NCBI GenBank assembly: GCA_021229015.1
Contig: CM037788.1
Span: forward strand, 54,697,145-54,761,144
Source of the DNA: Solen grandis
Lineage: Eukaryota; Mollusca; Bivalvia; Adapedonta; Solenidae
Length of the DNA: 64,000 nucleotides
Direction of reading: 5' to 3'
Shown: positions 1 to 13,101 of the stretch, one piece after another
How positions within the stretch are numbered: the first letter of the stretch is position 1
Layout: the number at the start of each line of letters is the position of its first letter
Notes under the pieces: generated by a model
The model's database searches: none
The model's input: only the letters and a program-made list of their open reading frames with translations
What the model was told of the DNA's origin: nothing
Made by a program: the position numbers and the translations under genes

Positions 1-295
1 GTTTTCTGGGGTTAAAAGTAACTATCGTTTGGACAAAGCAGATAACATGTAGAGATTCCCTCGAGGAACTGACACAACAGATACATAACTACACATTAGA
101 TGTGTCAGTTACATATATGCGAAACAACAAAGGTCCAACTGCTGAACCTTGTGGCCCTCATGCAGTTATTGTCCCGGCTATTACATTCTAGGTTATGTTA
201 GAAAGATACTTTTGCGGTTGAAATCATTATCTGTAGATTATATTTATCATGATATCCCATGCTATAGGGCTTTAAACAGATCACAAGTCAATATG

Positions 296-437
296 TGTGA
301 CTGTGACTGCGTGTGGTATCATGCCACATGTCTACGGCGTGATACAGCAGTGTGGCAGCACTTTATCTGTCTCAAGTAGACATCGTCTCCAAATGTCTGA
401 AATACTGTCGGTGGGACGTTAAACCCAACAAACAAAT
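296..437 (+). repeat. SINE fragment (family with GTTTAACGTCC 3' end)
   Basis: This piece matches the 3' part of the full-length SINE at 35749-36031, read in the opposite orientation. It carries the shared block around 'tgccacatgtctacgg', then 'ctgtctcaagtagacatcg', and ends in acgttaaacccaacaaacaaa. The tRNA-like 5' head is missing, so the copy is 5'-truncated, as expected for reverse-transcribed SINEs. No target duplication was found. Confidence 0.7.
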
Positions 438-1920
438 AATGTGTGTGACATTGGAAGTAGAGAGTTTTTGATAGAGTCATTTTTATAAAATTAAAATGAT
501 TATACATGTATATGTACTTGTCCTTCAGTGTTGGTCTGAACGTATGTCACATAAAACAAATTCATAAACCATATTTTCATGTAAATGAGTGAAAAAACAA
601 TAACCTGATTTCATATTGCAAATTTCATTGACTGTGATCTTAACATGATTTTAAGAAATTTCTTTTTCATCAAATACAAACCTGATTAGCAAAATTTGTA
701 TTACACCCGTTTAACATTTGCAATAATTGGGAAATTATAAATAAAAGTATAACATTACAAATTTATCAAATATCTTAAGTATGGACATAGTATTAAACAG
801 AAGAAGAAACAGAGACACGATACCTGATAGGAGAGAAGAGGTAGACATCCAATGTAGTGATGTGACAAGTCGCACCACGCACCCGGCCCGCTATCTGTAA
901 GATTGATGCAGATAGTTGAGGCCCGTCAGTCGAAAACAAAGCCAGTGGTAATTTATTTGTTTACCATATCTTGTTCTGAACTGATTAACATTTAAATATA
1001 AAAATAGATCTAACATTCTCACTAAAATTTTTATCACAGACAAGTTACATTTTTTAATTTAATTTTTTTAAAATACTTTTTGTAACATTTCAACTCTCAA
1101 TGAGACAAGTTCATGATGTGAATGTTAAATCACAACCTCTTAACGCTCTCTTAACTCATTGCATACTTTTTTTCTACCGATATTGTTTTTATATTACCCT
1201 TTACTTGCAAGGCGCAAAATACGAACTGTTATCATCGAATTGTTCCGGATGTCTGCTGTAGTGTGATCATCGAATTGTTCCGGAAGTCCATCAAGTTGAG
1301 TTTCGAAGCGCATCCATACAATGATCATGCCCCCAGTCTAAAGAGCCTTACTTGAGTAACTAGAGCTAAATCTGTTTTGGCCTTAACCATTGTCACCATA
1401 GTCGCCCTCGTACTATGCCTATACTTTGAACCGAAATTTGGTAGTTTCATTTTAATTCTGTCACAATCCCCATCGGACAAACGAAGCATTTTACGGAGAA
1501 TTTAAATTTTACTTGCATTCTTTAACATGCTGATTGAACTATTTCTTTAATCAGTGTGATACATTTGTAATATATCGATACGGGAAATCTCGCTGAAATC
1601 TCGCTGTTTGGCCAGCGCAACTTTTAAGGGGTGAGATGATAAGTGAGAATGAAGAAAACTTAAATGGACAATTTTCTTAGGCTATCTATTAAGATTATTT
1701 TTATTCGAGATTAGTCAGTGTTTAAATTTGATTGGTCAGAAGCAAACGTTGAAGGAGAGCACTTGGAGGGAAAGGACAGAGGCTGAAAGCAAAGTTAAAT
1801 TGTAAAGCATATTGACGTCCGAGTGATAAAGATTTACAAGGGTGGGTAAGGAAGAATTAATGGAGGGAGAAGACCTCTAAAAAGAAACAAAATGGTATGT
1901 GAGAGCTTATCCTTAGTATA
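438..1920. other. Intergenic, no gene seen
   Basis: AT-rich sequence with no long or recognisable reading frame. A short direct duplication of 'atcatcgaattgttccgga' lies near 1231 and 1266. Nothing else stands out. Confidence 0.6.
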
Positions 1921-1959
1921 TATGACTTTGTGATCGGCCTGTGTCCATCGTGTGTTGTC

Positions 1960-2335
1960 CATCTGCAACGTTTCCTTGTGAACACTCTCAAGATGCCATA
2001 ATTTTAGTTCAATCTTTATGAAACTTGGTCAGATTATTTTTCTTCATTATATCTCGCATATGTTGGAAATTGGGTCACGCTTAGTTAAAAATTAGGTCAC
2101 TAGTACAAATCTTTGAACATCCTCATAAACACTAAGAGGTCACATTTTTTGCCCAACCTTCTTGAAACTTGGTCATAATGTTTGTCTTCATGAAATAAGT
2201 TCGAAACTGGGTTAGATGTGGCAAAAGGAGGTCACTGTAAATTAGCTGCGTACTGCGTTACTGTGGTCCTGCAACAACAATGTTCCTGCAATTTAAAAAT
2301 CACTGGTGTAGACATTTTACAGCATGTTATCAAAA
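1960..2335 (+). repeat. Decayed tandem-core element fragment
   Basis: Two degenerate monomers carry the motif tgaaacttggtca (near 2020 and 2165), which also occurs in the 144-bp core of the element at 13165-13880. The downstream stretch 2257-2335 (gcgttactgtggtcctgcaacaac and on) is similar to 17258-17345, so this end also belongs to a dispersed repeat. Head and tail are not recognisable. Confidence 0.5.
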
Positions 2336-3068
2336 GGCCGGTTCGATTGGGACCGATATTAGAAGAAGTCTTCGTTTGCGTTCGAGTGGTTCTCTTCTAA
2401 TGTCAGAAGATGTTCCGTCTATTCCACTCGGTAATCGGAAGAGGCGGCAGACCAAAATGGCGATCGGCGAGGAAACATTAGTATTTTAAATTTTAAGCAG
2501 ACGTTGTTTCTCTTGCTATAAGGGTTATATACAAGTGTTAATATTCAAGATGTTGTCTGGTTGTAAACTTGCAAAAATAATAGTTAATCGAAGCAAAATG
2601 GGTAGAACCGGTAAAAGCTGCTTTCTTCATGAAATCTGTTCAAATCTTCTTATAATACCGTTCTCGTTCTTCGTTCGTTTGCTTATTAACGTTTATTGAT
2701 AGTTACGGTTATCAATCTTATATTAAATTTTTACTAATATTGTTTGATGACTGTTTTTAAACAGTATATTGACATAGATACCTCAATTCTCAATGGCGGC
2801 CATGTTTATCTACCATTTATAGAGGATGGTCCGTTCGATTAAAATTCTCTTCTACTCTCTTCTGTACATCAGATTCTCATTTTGGTATAGACAAATCGAA
2901 GCGGCCTAAAAAGAAATATAATGAAAATACACTTACTTAAAAAGAAAACTTCAAAAGAATATATTTTCTGCATACACAGTTTTTTTTTATCCAAACATTC
3001 TCTCCGAACCATATCTTTCGAACATATTCCAGGCCGGCAAGACCCGGCACGGTTCCCGATACGTTTTT

Positions 3069-3687
3069 ATGCCCCTGCCGTGAAGTGGCGACGGGCATAT
3101 AGTGTTACACCTTCTGTGTGTGTGTGTGTGCGTGTGCAAGAATTCGTGTCCCAGCTGTAACTTTGTTATGTATGGTCACTTTTCAAAATAACTTGACACA
3201 AGTGATCCTTAGGACAAGACGATGTGTAAAATTGGTTGCTAGGTTGAAGGACAAGGTCACAGCACTTGGTTGACCTTTAAATCAAGTCAGCTGTAACTTT
3301 GTTGGAAGATTGTGTTTTGAAATAACCTGGCACAAATGATCCCTAGGATATGATGTAATGCAAATAAGAACCAGGTTGCTAGCTTCAATGTCGGGGTCAC
3401 AGCAGTTAAGTTTAAAAAAAAATGTGTAAGCAGTCCTGTCTGGGCTGTATCGTATTGTGTATAGTCATATTTTGAAATAGATTGGCACAAGGAGGGATCC
3501 TAAGGACAAAACACTGTGTCACAAAACAAGTACATGTTTCTGGCTTGAAGTTCAAGGTCACATCACTTGGTTGAGGTCAGGGTCACAGCGCTCATTTGAT
3601 CTTAGTTTTTCATATCCACTGACAAAAATATCATCTAATAAACATAATGGCGGGGGCATCCGTGTCCTATGGACACAATTCTGGTTT
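3069..3687 (+). mobile_element. Head/core/tail tandem-repeat element, ATGCCCC family
   Basis: The head is an inverted repeat (ATGCCCctgccg ... cgacGGGCAT), followed by a tg-rich leader. The core has about three copies of a roughly 150-bp unit starting 'agctgtaactttgtt' (near 3154, 3290 and 3440). The tail starts 'ggcgggggcat', which is inverted relative to the head. It then forms a stem-loop (gtgtcc 3662-3667 with ggacac 3671-3676) and ends ctggtt at 3686. No protein is encoded. The design resembles non-autonomous Helitron-like (pearl-type) elements of bivalves; that class is an inference. Confidence 0.6.
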
Positions 3688-3741
3688 AATTACTGAACAG
3701 TGTTGTACGTTTCTCCGTGCCTGTCTTTACATGATATATTT

Positions 3742-3885
3742 CTTGACTTGACTTGACTTAGCTATTTGAGTTTACCGTCGCTTCGACAGTATTTCAGTCA
3801 TATAGCGACGTCCAGCTAATTACAGGTGGAGGAAGACCCCGAATGCACGGAGGCATCTGGGTAGAACTGTCGACCTACCGCAAGC
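3742..3885 (-). repeat. SINE fragment, same family as 13116-14085
   Basis: The stretch from 'tttaccgtcgcttcgacag' through 'catatagcgacgtccagct' to 'ggaggcatctgggtagaac' matches the SINE at 13116-14085 in the same orientation. It has no inserted element, so it serves as an empty-site reference for that copy. The left edge holds short tgact repeats that look like a SINE tail. The tRNA-like head is absent. Confidence 0.7.
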
Positions 3886-6110
3886 GATGTATTTTTTGCA
3901 AAGGAAAAAAATATATATTACGTATTTTCTTGAAGTTCTCTTTGATAATAATTTGATTATGTTTTTCCAAATTTTAACATTTAATGTAACGTTTTAGGTT
4001 TTTATCTGCTGTTTTAATGAACTTTCACACAATCAATATACTTGCCGTTTTTGAACTCAAAAATAATAACAACATATGAGTATGGGAACACAGGTTTTAA
4101 AACAGATAACACCTCATTATTATTTAAACTTTTTGTATTTCCAGTTCTTCGATTTAGTCCTATTGTAATTATGCCAGGCTTGCCCCCATCCCCTCCAGCT
4201 GCCCTGATCATACTTTTTCTCTAGGCTAAAAAAAATCCCCTGATTACATTATGTTTGTGCTGTCAAAAGAAAATCCCCATCGTGGGCCCCTATATTGAAC
4301 CACCCGCATAACCACCTGGCCAGACAGACTCCTATTGTCTTACGGACCCCTGCTGTGTAGGTAATCCGAATCGGCAGTCTTCCATGACTGTGTGATAAGC
4401 ATGTGTTTAGGGTACTGCGTAAGCAAATCCGATGACACGTCCACTGATTGAGAGTCATTTACATGTCGTCTATCAAGCGATCTAACAATTGAAGAAAAAT
4501 AGGCAAATTACCAAAAGTTGTATCATTTAAAACCATAAACCATTCTAGATAGATGCAGTTTTAAGAAGTAGCATAACAAATAGATAGGCATAACATTAGC
4601 CGCTATAAGAACGGCATTATTGCCGATTTTTTTTTAATTTTATTTTTTTTTTGAAAAAATTAAGAAGGTAATGCTTTTTTTTTCTTTTTTTTTGTTATAT
4701 GCAAAACACACACACACAAATCTTAATATTCTGCAGAGTAGATGTATGCTATCGCTTGCCATGTCAGAAATAGGTTGGTTGTGTTGCTAAATGTCATCAG
4801 CTTTACAATTTTTCATAGTTTTTTAAGTATTATTTTTATGAAACAATCAAATTATTCTAACTCCTCTCAATATTTTTCCTGAAAGGAATAAATACAAACA
4901 TTTTCACCTTTTTTTAATATTTAAAAAATGAATAAGAAATGAGAGAATTTGAAAATTTAAATCTGCATTATTTTGGGATAATGTATACGTATATGTTGAT
5001 TATGATCATTAATTCAAATCAAATCCAGGTAATCAGTCATTTAGCAATGTTACTGATAAGCCAATTAATACGAAATGAACAGAAAACATTAAAAAAAAAT
5101 GTGTCGTTTAAAATTAAAAATGTACAAAAAAAAAAAATCGATACGCGAATAGGACCTACACCTTCTGCAACCGCCCGATCCAAAAACGTGCGCCTGAAGA
5201 TTTTTCAAGAAGTCTCCGTGTGAATACTGCTTCCAGATCGACAATTAGACAGTCAAGATTAACAAGTTCGAACCTAATACCAGCATATATTCCCTTCCAC
5301 AATTTTGACAAAATATCTTTAAATTGGAAATTGATTTTTCTCAGTCTTAAACAAAACTGTCTTGTACACGGTTGAGTCCAAAACTGATGATTTTTTTTGG
5401 ACATAATAATTAAATAGTTAAATATCATATACTACATAATGTTGTTTTACTTTCCTAAGTTCATATTAAAATCCAGTATAAAAATAGATGGATTAATTCA
5501 AGAAACCATGAGTGCGAGTATCATTAATATGTATCATCATACTTTTTCTTTTCAATCTAGTCATAATCATCAGCATTTACAACTTAACGTGACATCACAG
5601 CTGGCGCTAAAACCCGTCCATTTATCATAAAAGCAAAAATTACATAACATATATACATGTATATTTCTTTTAATAAACCGTAATAAAAACATTTTAAGTT
5701 TCTTTGCTTATTTCTAAACATATCTTTTTATTTGAAAGACACATGAGCAGTTGCTCCTAATTTATATTACAAACAATAACGTGCACGTGCATTAGCCCTG
5801 AGTAAATGACCTTTATCGCGCAAGTAACCACATACTGATTAAGTGGCTATTGACATTATAGATATATTTACGTTACGTTTTTCGGATATCTTCTGTTTCT
5901 AAACTTTTATTCCTTATTTAATATTTGCGTCATTCAACTAATTATCAAATAAATCAGGCAATTTTATGATTCAATTATTCAATTAATTTCAAAAGAGACA
6001 TTATTTTAATCATTTAATTTAAAATTGCGTTAATTGATCAATAACAAGACTTCAGTTACAAAAAAAAAAAAAGATGTGAAAATTGATTTGTTTAGAAATG
6101 TAGACAGTCT
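3886..6110. other. Intergenic, AT-rich, no gene seen
   Basis: Long AT-rich span with poly-T and poly-A runs near 4627-4700 and 5128. Its reading frames are under 100 codons and show no recognisable domain. Confidence 0.6.
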
Positions 6111-6111
6111 C

Positions 6112-6227
6112 AGCCGGTCTCCGATATATCCCCCACCCCCATATACTACATACTAAACGACGGTCTCCAGTCCCCGGTTTCCGGTCTCGGAGACCGGCGG
6201 AGACCGTCGATAATTTGGAGACCGGCT
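6112..6227. repeat. Nested GGTCTCC palindromes
   Basis: Three concentric inverted repeats are built from one word. The outer pair is agccggtctcc (6112-6122) with ggagaccggct (6217-6227). The middle pair is cgacggtctcc (6158-6168) with ggagaccgtcg (6199-6209). The centre is the 17-bp palindrome ccggtctcggagaccgg (6181-6197). The flanks are unrelated AT-rich DNA. This may be a small foldback element; no protein is involved. Confidence 0.8.
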
Positions 6228-7096
6228 TTTAGTAGCCCCCTCTTTCCCAATTGGTTATTGCGTAAAGTGAAGAAGCAAGTACCAATAGAGCAACAAAACA
6301 GATAGTATATCATTTTCCCGCAATGACGAAGAATCACGCCAATAAGACAAGTCTTTGACGCTTGTGTCAAAAGTTTTCTTGTAACTTTTTGATGTAAATC
6401 CGACAGTCTGTCATTGCCATTTGTATGAAGTAGCAATCAAAGGGAGGTAACAGATACATGTTACAATTCAGTGCCTAGTATGTATGTACATCCAATATAA
6501 TAAATATAATACTACACTGTTAAAACGTCATATTACTATATTTTCCATCGCTTTAGAGGAGTGTTCTCTGTATCAGTTTATTAAACACACACGCACACAC
6601 AATAATAATAATAATAGTAAATAATAAAATTTAAAAAATCACGTCTATTATGAAGTGGCTCGCTTTCAATTCATTTAGAGTTATCTCTCTTTTTCTCAGA
6701 AATTGAAACCAGGAAGGAATATTTGAAATCAAATCAGGAAATTGTCGGAAAAGCACTTGAGGTACAATTTGATATATTCCTTTTTTGACAAAGACATAAT
6801 GAACCAATCATGATTCGAGTATGCTGTTTGGCTATATCATACATTTAATTTTAAAAACGTACAGTAAGTTACACTCTTTAGATTGATCCTTGAATATAAG
6901 TCGAGACATGTTGTGTAATCAATGACACGACACACATAAAATGCTAGAAAATTGAATTTCATTTTTAGATCAGTTATGAATATTGCGTATTGATATATAC
7001 TTGTAATTTATAATTAGATATATTAATTGTCTTGAAATAAATTTATAAATTCTCTACTTTCGTTTTCGTGAGAGGACATGTTTCATACCAACAGGT
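6228..7096. other. Intergenic, no gene seen
   Basis: AT-rich DNA with a short aca repeat near 6585-6600 and an (AAT)n run at about 6600-6617. No supported coding sequence. Confidence 0.6.
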
Positions 7097-7100
7097 TTTT

Positions 7101-10100
7101 AGCTCACCTGAGCACTTTGTGCTCAAGTGAGCTTTTAGGATCGCCCTTCGTCTGTCGTCCGTCGTCGTGCGTCGTCCGTCGTGCGTCGTCAACAATTTTC
7201 TTTAAACGACATCTCCTCTGAAACCGCTGGACAGAATTAAAAGAAACTTGGCAGGAATGTTCCTTGGGTGAGGCTCTACAAAAGTTGCTAAAATAAAGTT
7301 GATCCATGAAGAACTCTGGTTGCCATGGCTACAAAAAGAAAAATAATTTGAAAACTTTAAAAATCATCTCCTTCAAAACTACTGGCCAGATTTCAAAATA
7401 ATTTGGTACAGATGTTCCTTGGGTCAACCTCTACCAAAGATGCTAAAATTATTCCGATCCGTAAAAAACCATGGCTGCCAGGGGCGGGGCTTATTTGCCT
7501 TATATGTATATTGAGAAACCTTTAAGCAACATCTCCTCTGAAACCACTGGACAGAATTTGATTAAACTTGACAGGAATGATCCTTGGGTTAACCTTCACA
7601 AAAGTTGCTAAAATAAAGTTGATCCATGAAGAACTCTGGTTGCCATGGCTACAAAAAGAAAAATAATTTGAAAACTTTAAAAATCATCTTCTTCAAAACT
7701 ACTGGCCAGATTTAAAAATAAATTGGTACAGATGTTCCTTGGGTCAACCTCTACCAAACTTGCTAAAATTATTCCGATCCGTAAAAAAACATGGCCACCA
7801 GGGGCGGGGCTTATTTGCCTTATATGTATATAGGGAAAACTTTAAACAACATCTCCTCTGAAACCACTGGACAGAATTTGATTTAACTTGGCAGGGATGA
7901 TCCTTGGGTCAACCTTCACAAAAGTTGCTAAAATAAACTTGATCCATGTAGAACTCTGGTTGCCATGGCAACAAAAAGAAAAAAAAAGAAGAAAACTTTA
8001 AAAACCATCTTCTTCAAAACTACTGGCCAGATTTTAAAATAATTTGGTACAGATGTTCCTTGGGTCAACCTCTACCAAAGTTGCTAAAATTATTCCGATC
8101 CGTAAAAAAACATGGCCACCAGGGGCGGGGCTTATTTGCCTTATATGTATATAGGGAAACCTTTAAACAACATCTCCTCTGAAACCACTGGACAGAATTT
8201 GATTAAACTTGGCAGGGATGATCCTTGGGTCAACCTTCACAAAAGTTGCTAAAATAAACTTGATCCATGTAGAACTCTGGTTGCCATGGCAACAAAAAGA
8301 AAAAAAAGAAAACTTTAAAAATCATCTTCTTCAAAACTACTGGCCAGATTTTAAAATAAATTGGTACAGATGTTCCTTGGGTCAACCTCTACCAAAGTTG
8401 CTAAAATTATTCCGATCCGTAAAAAAACATGGCCGCCAGGGGCGGGGCTTATTTGCCTTATATGTATATAGGGAAAACTTTAAACAACATTTCCTCTGAA
8501 ACCACTGGACAGAATTTGATTTAACTTGGCAGGGATGATCCTTGGGTCAACCTTCACAAAAGTTGCTAAAATAAACTTGATCCATGTAGAACTCTGGTTG
8601 CCATGGCAACAAAAAGAAAAAAAAAAGAAGAAAACTTTAAAAACCATCTTCTTCAAAACTACTGGCCAGATTTTAAAATAAATTGGTACAGATGTTCCTT
8701 GGGTCAACCTCTACAAAAGTTGCTAAAATTATTCCGATCCGTAAAAAAACATGGCCACCATGGGCGGGGCTTATTTGCCTTATATGTATATAGGGAAACC
8801 TTTAAACAACATCTTCTCTGAAACCACTGGACAGAATTTGATTAAACTTGGCAGGGATGATCCTTGGGTCAACCTTCACAAAAGTTGCTAAAATAAACTT
8901 GATCCATGTAGAACTCTGGTTGCCATGGCAACAAAAAGAAAAAAAAGAAAACTTTAAAAATCATCTTCTTCAAAACTACTGGCCAGATTTTAAAATAAAT
9001 TGGTACAGATGTTCCTTGGGTCAACCTCTACCAAAGTTGCTAAAATTATTCCGATCCGTAAAATTACATGGCCGCCAGGGGCGGGGCTTATTTGCCTTAT
9101 ATGTATATAGGGAAAACTTTAAACAACATTTCCTCTGAAACCACTGGACAGAATTTGATTTAACTTGGCAGGGATGATCCTTGGGTCAACCTTCACAAAA
9201 GTTGCTAAAATAAACTTGATCCATGTAGAACTCTGGTTGCCATGGCAACAAAAAGAAAAAAAAAGAAGAAAACTTTAAAAACCATCTTCTTCAAAACTAC
9301 TGGCTAGATTTTAAAATAAATTGGTACAGATGTTCCTTGGGTCAACCTCTACCAAAGTTGCTAAAATTATTCCGATCCGTAAAAAAACATGGCCACCAGG
9401 GGCGGGGCTTATTTGCCTTATATGTATATAGGGAAACCTTTAAACAACATCTCCTCTGAAACCACTGGACAGAATTTGATTAAACTTGGCAGGGATGTCC
9501 TTGGGTCAACCTTCACAAAAGTTGCTAAAATAAATTTGATCCATTTAGAACTCTGGTTGCCATGGCAACAAAAAAAAGAAGAAAACTTTAAAAATCATCT
9601 TCTTCAAAACTACTGGCCATATTTAAAAATAAATTGGTATAGATGTTCCTTGGGCAAACCTCTACCAAAGTTGCTAAAATTATTCCGATCCGTAAAAAAA
9701 CATGGCCACCAGGGGCGGGGCTTATTTGCCTTATATGTATATAGAGAAACCTTAAAACAACATCTCCTCTGAAACCACTGGACAGAATTTGATTTAACTT
9801 GGCAGGGATGATCCTTGGGTCAACCTTCACAAAAGTTGCTAAAATAAACTTGATCAATGTAGAACTCTGGTTGCCATGGCAACAAAAAGAAAAAAAAAGA
9901 AGAAAATTTTAAAAATCATCTTATTCAAAACTTCTGGCCAGATTTAAAAATAAATTGGTACAGATGTTCCTTGGGTCAACCTCTACCAAAGTTACTAAAC
10001 TTTTTCCGATCCGTAAAAAACATGGCCGCCAGGGGCGGGACTTATTTGCCTTATATGTATATTGGGAAAACTTTAAGCAACATTTCCTCTGAAACCACTG

Positions 10101-10348
10101 GACAGAATTTGATTAAACTTGACAGGAATGATCCTTGGGTCAACCTTCACAAAAGTTGCTAAAATAAACTTGATCCATATAGAACTCTGGTTGCTATGGC
10201 AACAAAAAGAAAAAAAAATATGAAAACTTTAAAAATCATCTTCTTCAAAACTACTGGCCAGATTTTAAAATAAATTGGTACAGATGTTCCTTGGGTCAAC
10301 CTATTTATCTCAGGTGAGCGATTTAGGGCCATCATGGACCTCTTGTTT
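7101..10348 (+). mobile_element. Large head/core/tail element with about 9.5 copies of a 320-bp core
   Basis: The head AGCTCACCTGAGCAC...gtgctcaagtgagc (7101-7131) can fold back and is followed by a cgtcgtccgtc-rich leader. The core anchor gaactctggttgcc recurs at 7311, 7631, 7951, 8272, 8589, 8911, 9228, 9548, 9862 and 10182, giving spacings of 314-322. Within the array two unit types alternate, so units two apart match best. The tail at 10310-10348 holds tcaggtgagc, inverted to the head, then an imperfect hairpin gggccat/atggacc and ctcttgtt. Frames of 96-127 codons inside are by-products of the repeat. The same head and tail occur at 13165 and 17800. Confidence 0.75.
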
Positions 10349-10429
10349 ATGAAATCGGAAAAGGCAGCTACTAGTAGCCAGCTACCGGGGAATTTTCTTG
10401 ATATTTTTCGCAATTAAAATCATTAAGTG

Positions 10430-10975
10430 AAAGAGAAATCCTGAATTATGAACATATTCACGAGCCTGATAGATTTAAAGTCCAAAAAGTAACAAATTTC
10501 ACATTAATTGTATTTATCGTAATCAATTTTCATTTATAGTTTTGTCGAAGAAACAAATAGATTGGTGTTTCTTTTTCATGAAATCATTAACTATGAATAT
10601 ATTCATAATTGCCATGGTAACCTTCACGAAAATATATATCGAATTTCTTTTAGTATCTTCAAAGAAGTCGCCAGCCACTACATTTTGATTGGAATATCAA
10701 TATTTTTTCAATATTTTAGCCGAAAAAACAAGTAGCTGGGTGTTTATTTTTCATTAACTCTTACACTATGGATATATTCATAATTGTCATGGTATTCCCA
10801 ACCAGAAAATCCCAAACTTCATTTAATATCTTCAAAGAGCTCGCCAGCTTTCGGTACATTTTAATTGGACTGTCAATATTTTTCTCAATGTTTTCACCGA
10901 AAAAACAAAATCTGTACAATATGCAAGATCTAGCTTATAGAGAGCTCGTAAAAACAATTTTACAAGGATAATAAC
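10430..10975 (+). repeat. Three degenerate copies of a roughly 180-bp repeat
   Basis: Recurring blocks include 'tatgaatatattcataattg', 'atcttcaaagaagtcgccag' and 'caatatttttttcaatattt'-like text followed by a gaaaaaac stretch. Copies 2 and 3 are near 10580-10750 and 10760-10920; copy 1 (from 10430) is weaker. No coding content is supported. Confidence 0.5.
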
Positions 10976-10979
10976 ACAT

Positions 10980-11565
10980 TTGCTTTTTATTTATTTTTTC
11001 TCGAGTTTTCCTTATTTTCCGATCTTAGTAAGTCATCAGGTTTTCTTTTTCTCCTCTAGTTTTCAAAAATTGGGTAAAATTATATCTCCCTAATAAGAGG
11101 GGGGATATTTACAGTTATAGATCTTTTCACAAGAAGCATGGATGACAGGAATAAATCAGTATAGTTACATTTACACGGGTAAAATAAATGAAAGATTAAG
11201 CTAGAATCTGGCATGTACGTTATCTGGCTACGGTGAACACACAAATTATCTGACACTCATATAAGCTATAAAATAACTTCTTTGTTTTCTTTTTTGGTGA
11301 TTGGGCGACACAGGTAATGTATTTTTATTAAAGCTATATTTTTGTGTTAAAATTGATATCGTTTACTAGAAACACACAAAATTGTTCGATTTATGTAACG
11401 ACTCCAATATTTCGCGAAAACAGCATACGTTTGATGTACTAAAAAGTATACTTCAATTGTTTAATTTCATTTTCTTCATCTTTCTGTACGATATGGTCTT
11501 CCCATATCTGCTTATAATCAGTATACAGAGAATACTGAATCATTTACCAGGACTCCTTTCGTGAA
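10980..11565. other. Intergenic, no gene seen
   Basis: AT-rich sequence without a recognised repeat or supported reading frame. Confidence 0.5.
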
Positions 11566-11570
11566 CCTTT

Positions 11571-12284
11571 CGCGGCGGGGGGGGGGGGGGGGGGGGTTAT
11601 AGGAATGGCCTTCGTCTGTCTGTCCTTCTGTCTGTCCGTCCGTAACGTTTTCGTGTCCGCTCCATATCTCCTATACCGCTTGAAGGATTTTCGTGAAACT
11701 TGCCTCAAATGTAAACCTAGTTGAAACGATGTGCAGAACACAGGTGGCAGCCATGTCGGCTCAAGGTCAAGGTCACACTAGAAGGTTTTGTGTTCCATTT
11801 CAATTTCGTGTCCGCTCCATATCTCCTATACCCCTTTTAGTTTTTTCATGAATCTTGCCTCAAATATATATCTAATTGAGACGATGTGCAGAATATAGGT
11901 TGCAGTCATATCGGCTCAAGGTCAAGGTCACACTTGAGGGTCATGTGTTTGAACCTTCTATTTCCTTACAATTTCATGTCCGCTCCATATCTCCTATACC
12001 CCTTGAAGGATTTTAATGAAATTTGCCTCAAATATAAATATAATTGAGATGATGTGCAGAGCACAGGTTGCAGCCATGTCGGCTCAATGTCAAGGTCACA
12101 TTTGATGGTTCAGTGTTCATTACTGGATATTTTTGTTTCCATGCTATATTTTCTGAACAACGGAAAGTTTTTCATAAGTCAACTACATCAAAATGTTGGC
12201 AGAAGCAGGGCAATTTCCATTAGAGGAAAACATGTCTCCTCTGTCAGCGGCGGGGGATATAGCTGTCCGTTGGACTGCCTTGTT
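11571..12284 (+). mobile_element. Head/core/tail tandem-repeat element, poly-G head
   Basis: It starts with cgcggc and a run of 20 G (11577-11596), then ttatagg and a ctgtctgtccgtccgt leader. The core repeats about every 155-168 bp; gtgtccgctccatatctcct or a close variant occurs near 11653, 11808 and 11976. The tail (12247-12284) has gcggcgggggatatag, a short stem gtcc-gtt-ggac and ends cttgtt. The first arm of the head hairpin is not visible, so the left edge is uncertain. Confidence 0.55.
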
Positions 12285-13101
12285 AAATGTGTGTACTGTA
12301 TCCAAAATGAAGAATGGCGTGTTTATTTGCGGAAAACATTAATGAAAAATTATAACATTGGGTGTCTGAAGAAAAGTGTTTTATGAATTAATCTTCAGAT
12401 ACATTTAATATTTGGGACATAAAATTACAAACTGTTACTCATCGGCCATAATTGTTTAATATCGCACACCTCCTTTTATTCTATCCTACCCTCCGTGCCA
12501 GTTTCAATTCTTCAATTCTTCGTTTCTGTCAATAAAGTCTAAAAGTAGCTCAAACATCTAATTAAGTTAACATGGTAGTGACCACTATTGCTGGATAAAG
12601 AGTCAGAATAATGAATCTATGCAGAATGATCTCCCCTTCTGATACATTTTGAGAACTGAATGACAGAGATGATACTTTAACTATCACCTAGAGCACCTAA
12701 GTGATTTTACTAGTAGAATGAAAAAAGAACAGGAAAGAAAAAAAAAACATCTATATTTTTTGTGTCCGCAATGTGATGAGTATATGTCGGGATAGGAGTC
12801 ATCATAACTGTAATTTAATTATAGTGTTATTTCAGATATAATATAGATGTTTTCTTTCTACTCGTTCGCATTTCTCAAATTACATGTTGTGTTTGTATAA
12901 TGATGGAAGTCTTTGTTACTTGTGTGCACATTTTTAGAGAGAGGAGGGGAGATAGAGTACAAATTCAGAAATGAATATTTTTAAATTAAGTTTTCATCTC
13001 AGCTATCAATAAATATATCTATCTACAAATAACTGTTTTTCGTCCATCTTAAAATCATATGATATATACATGTATTTAAAAAAATATGCATATCAGAGCA
13101 A
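12285..13101. other. Intergenic, no gene seen
   Basis: AT-rich sequence between two mobile elements. No supported reading frame or RNA. Confidence 0.6.

Noticed and set aside
8209..9772. Repeated 96-127 codon frames as a multicopy gene family
   Set aside because: They lie in the 320-bp core units of a mobile element, break at each unit and change frame with A-run length.
7101..10348. CRISPR array
   Set aside because: Repeats are long, directly adjacent and have no unique spacers. The host is an animal.
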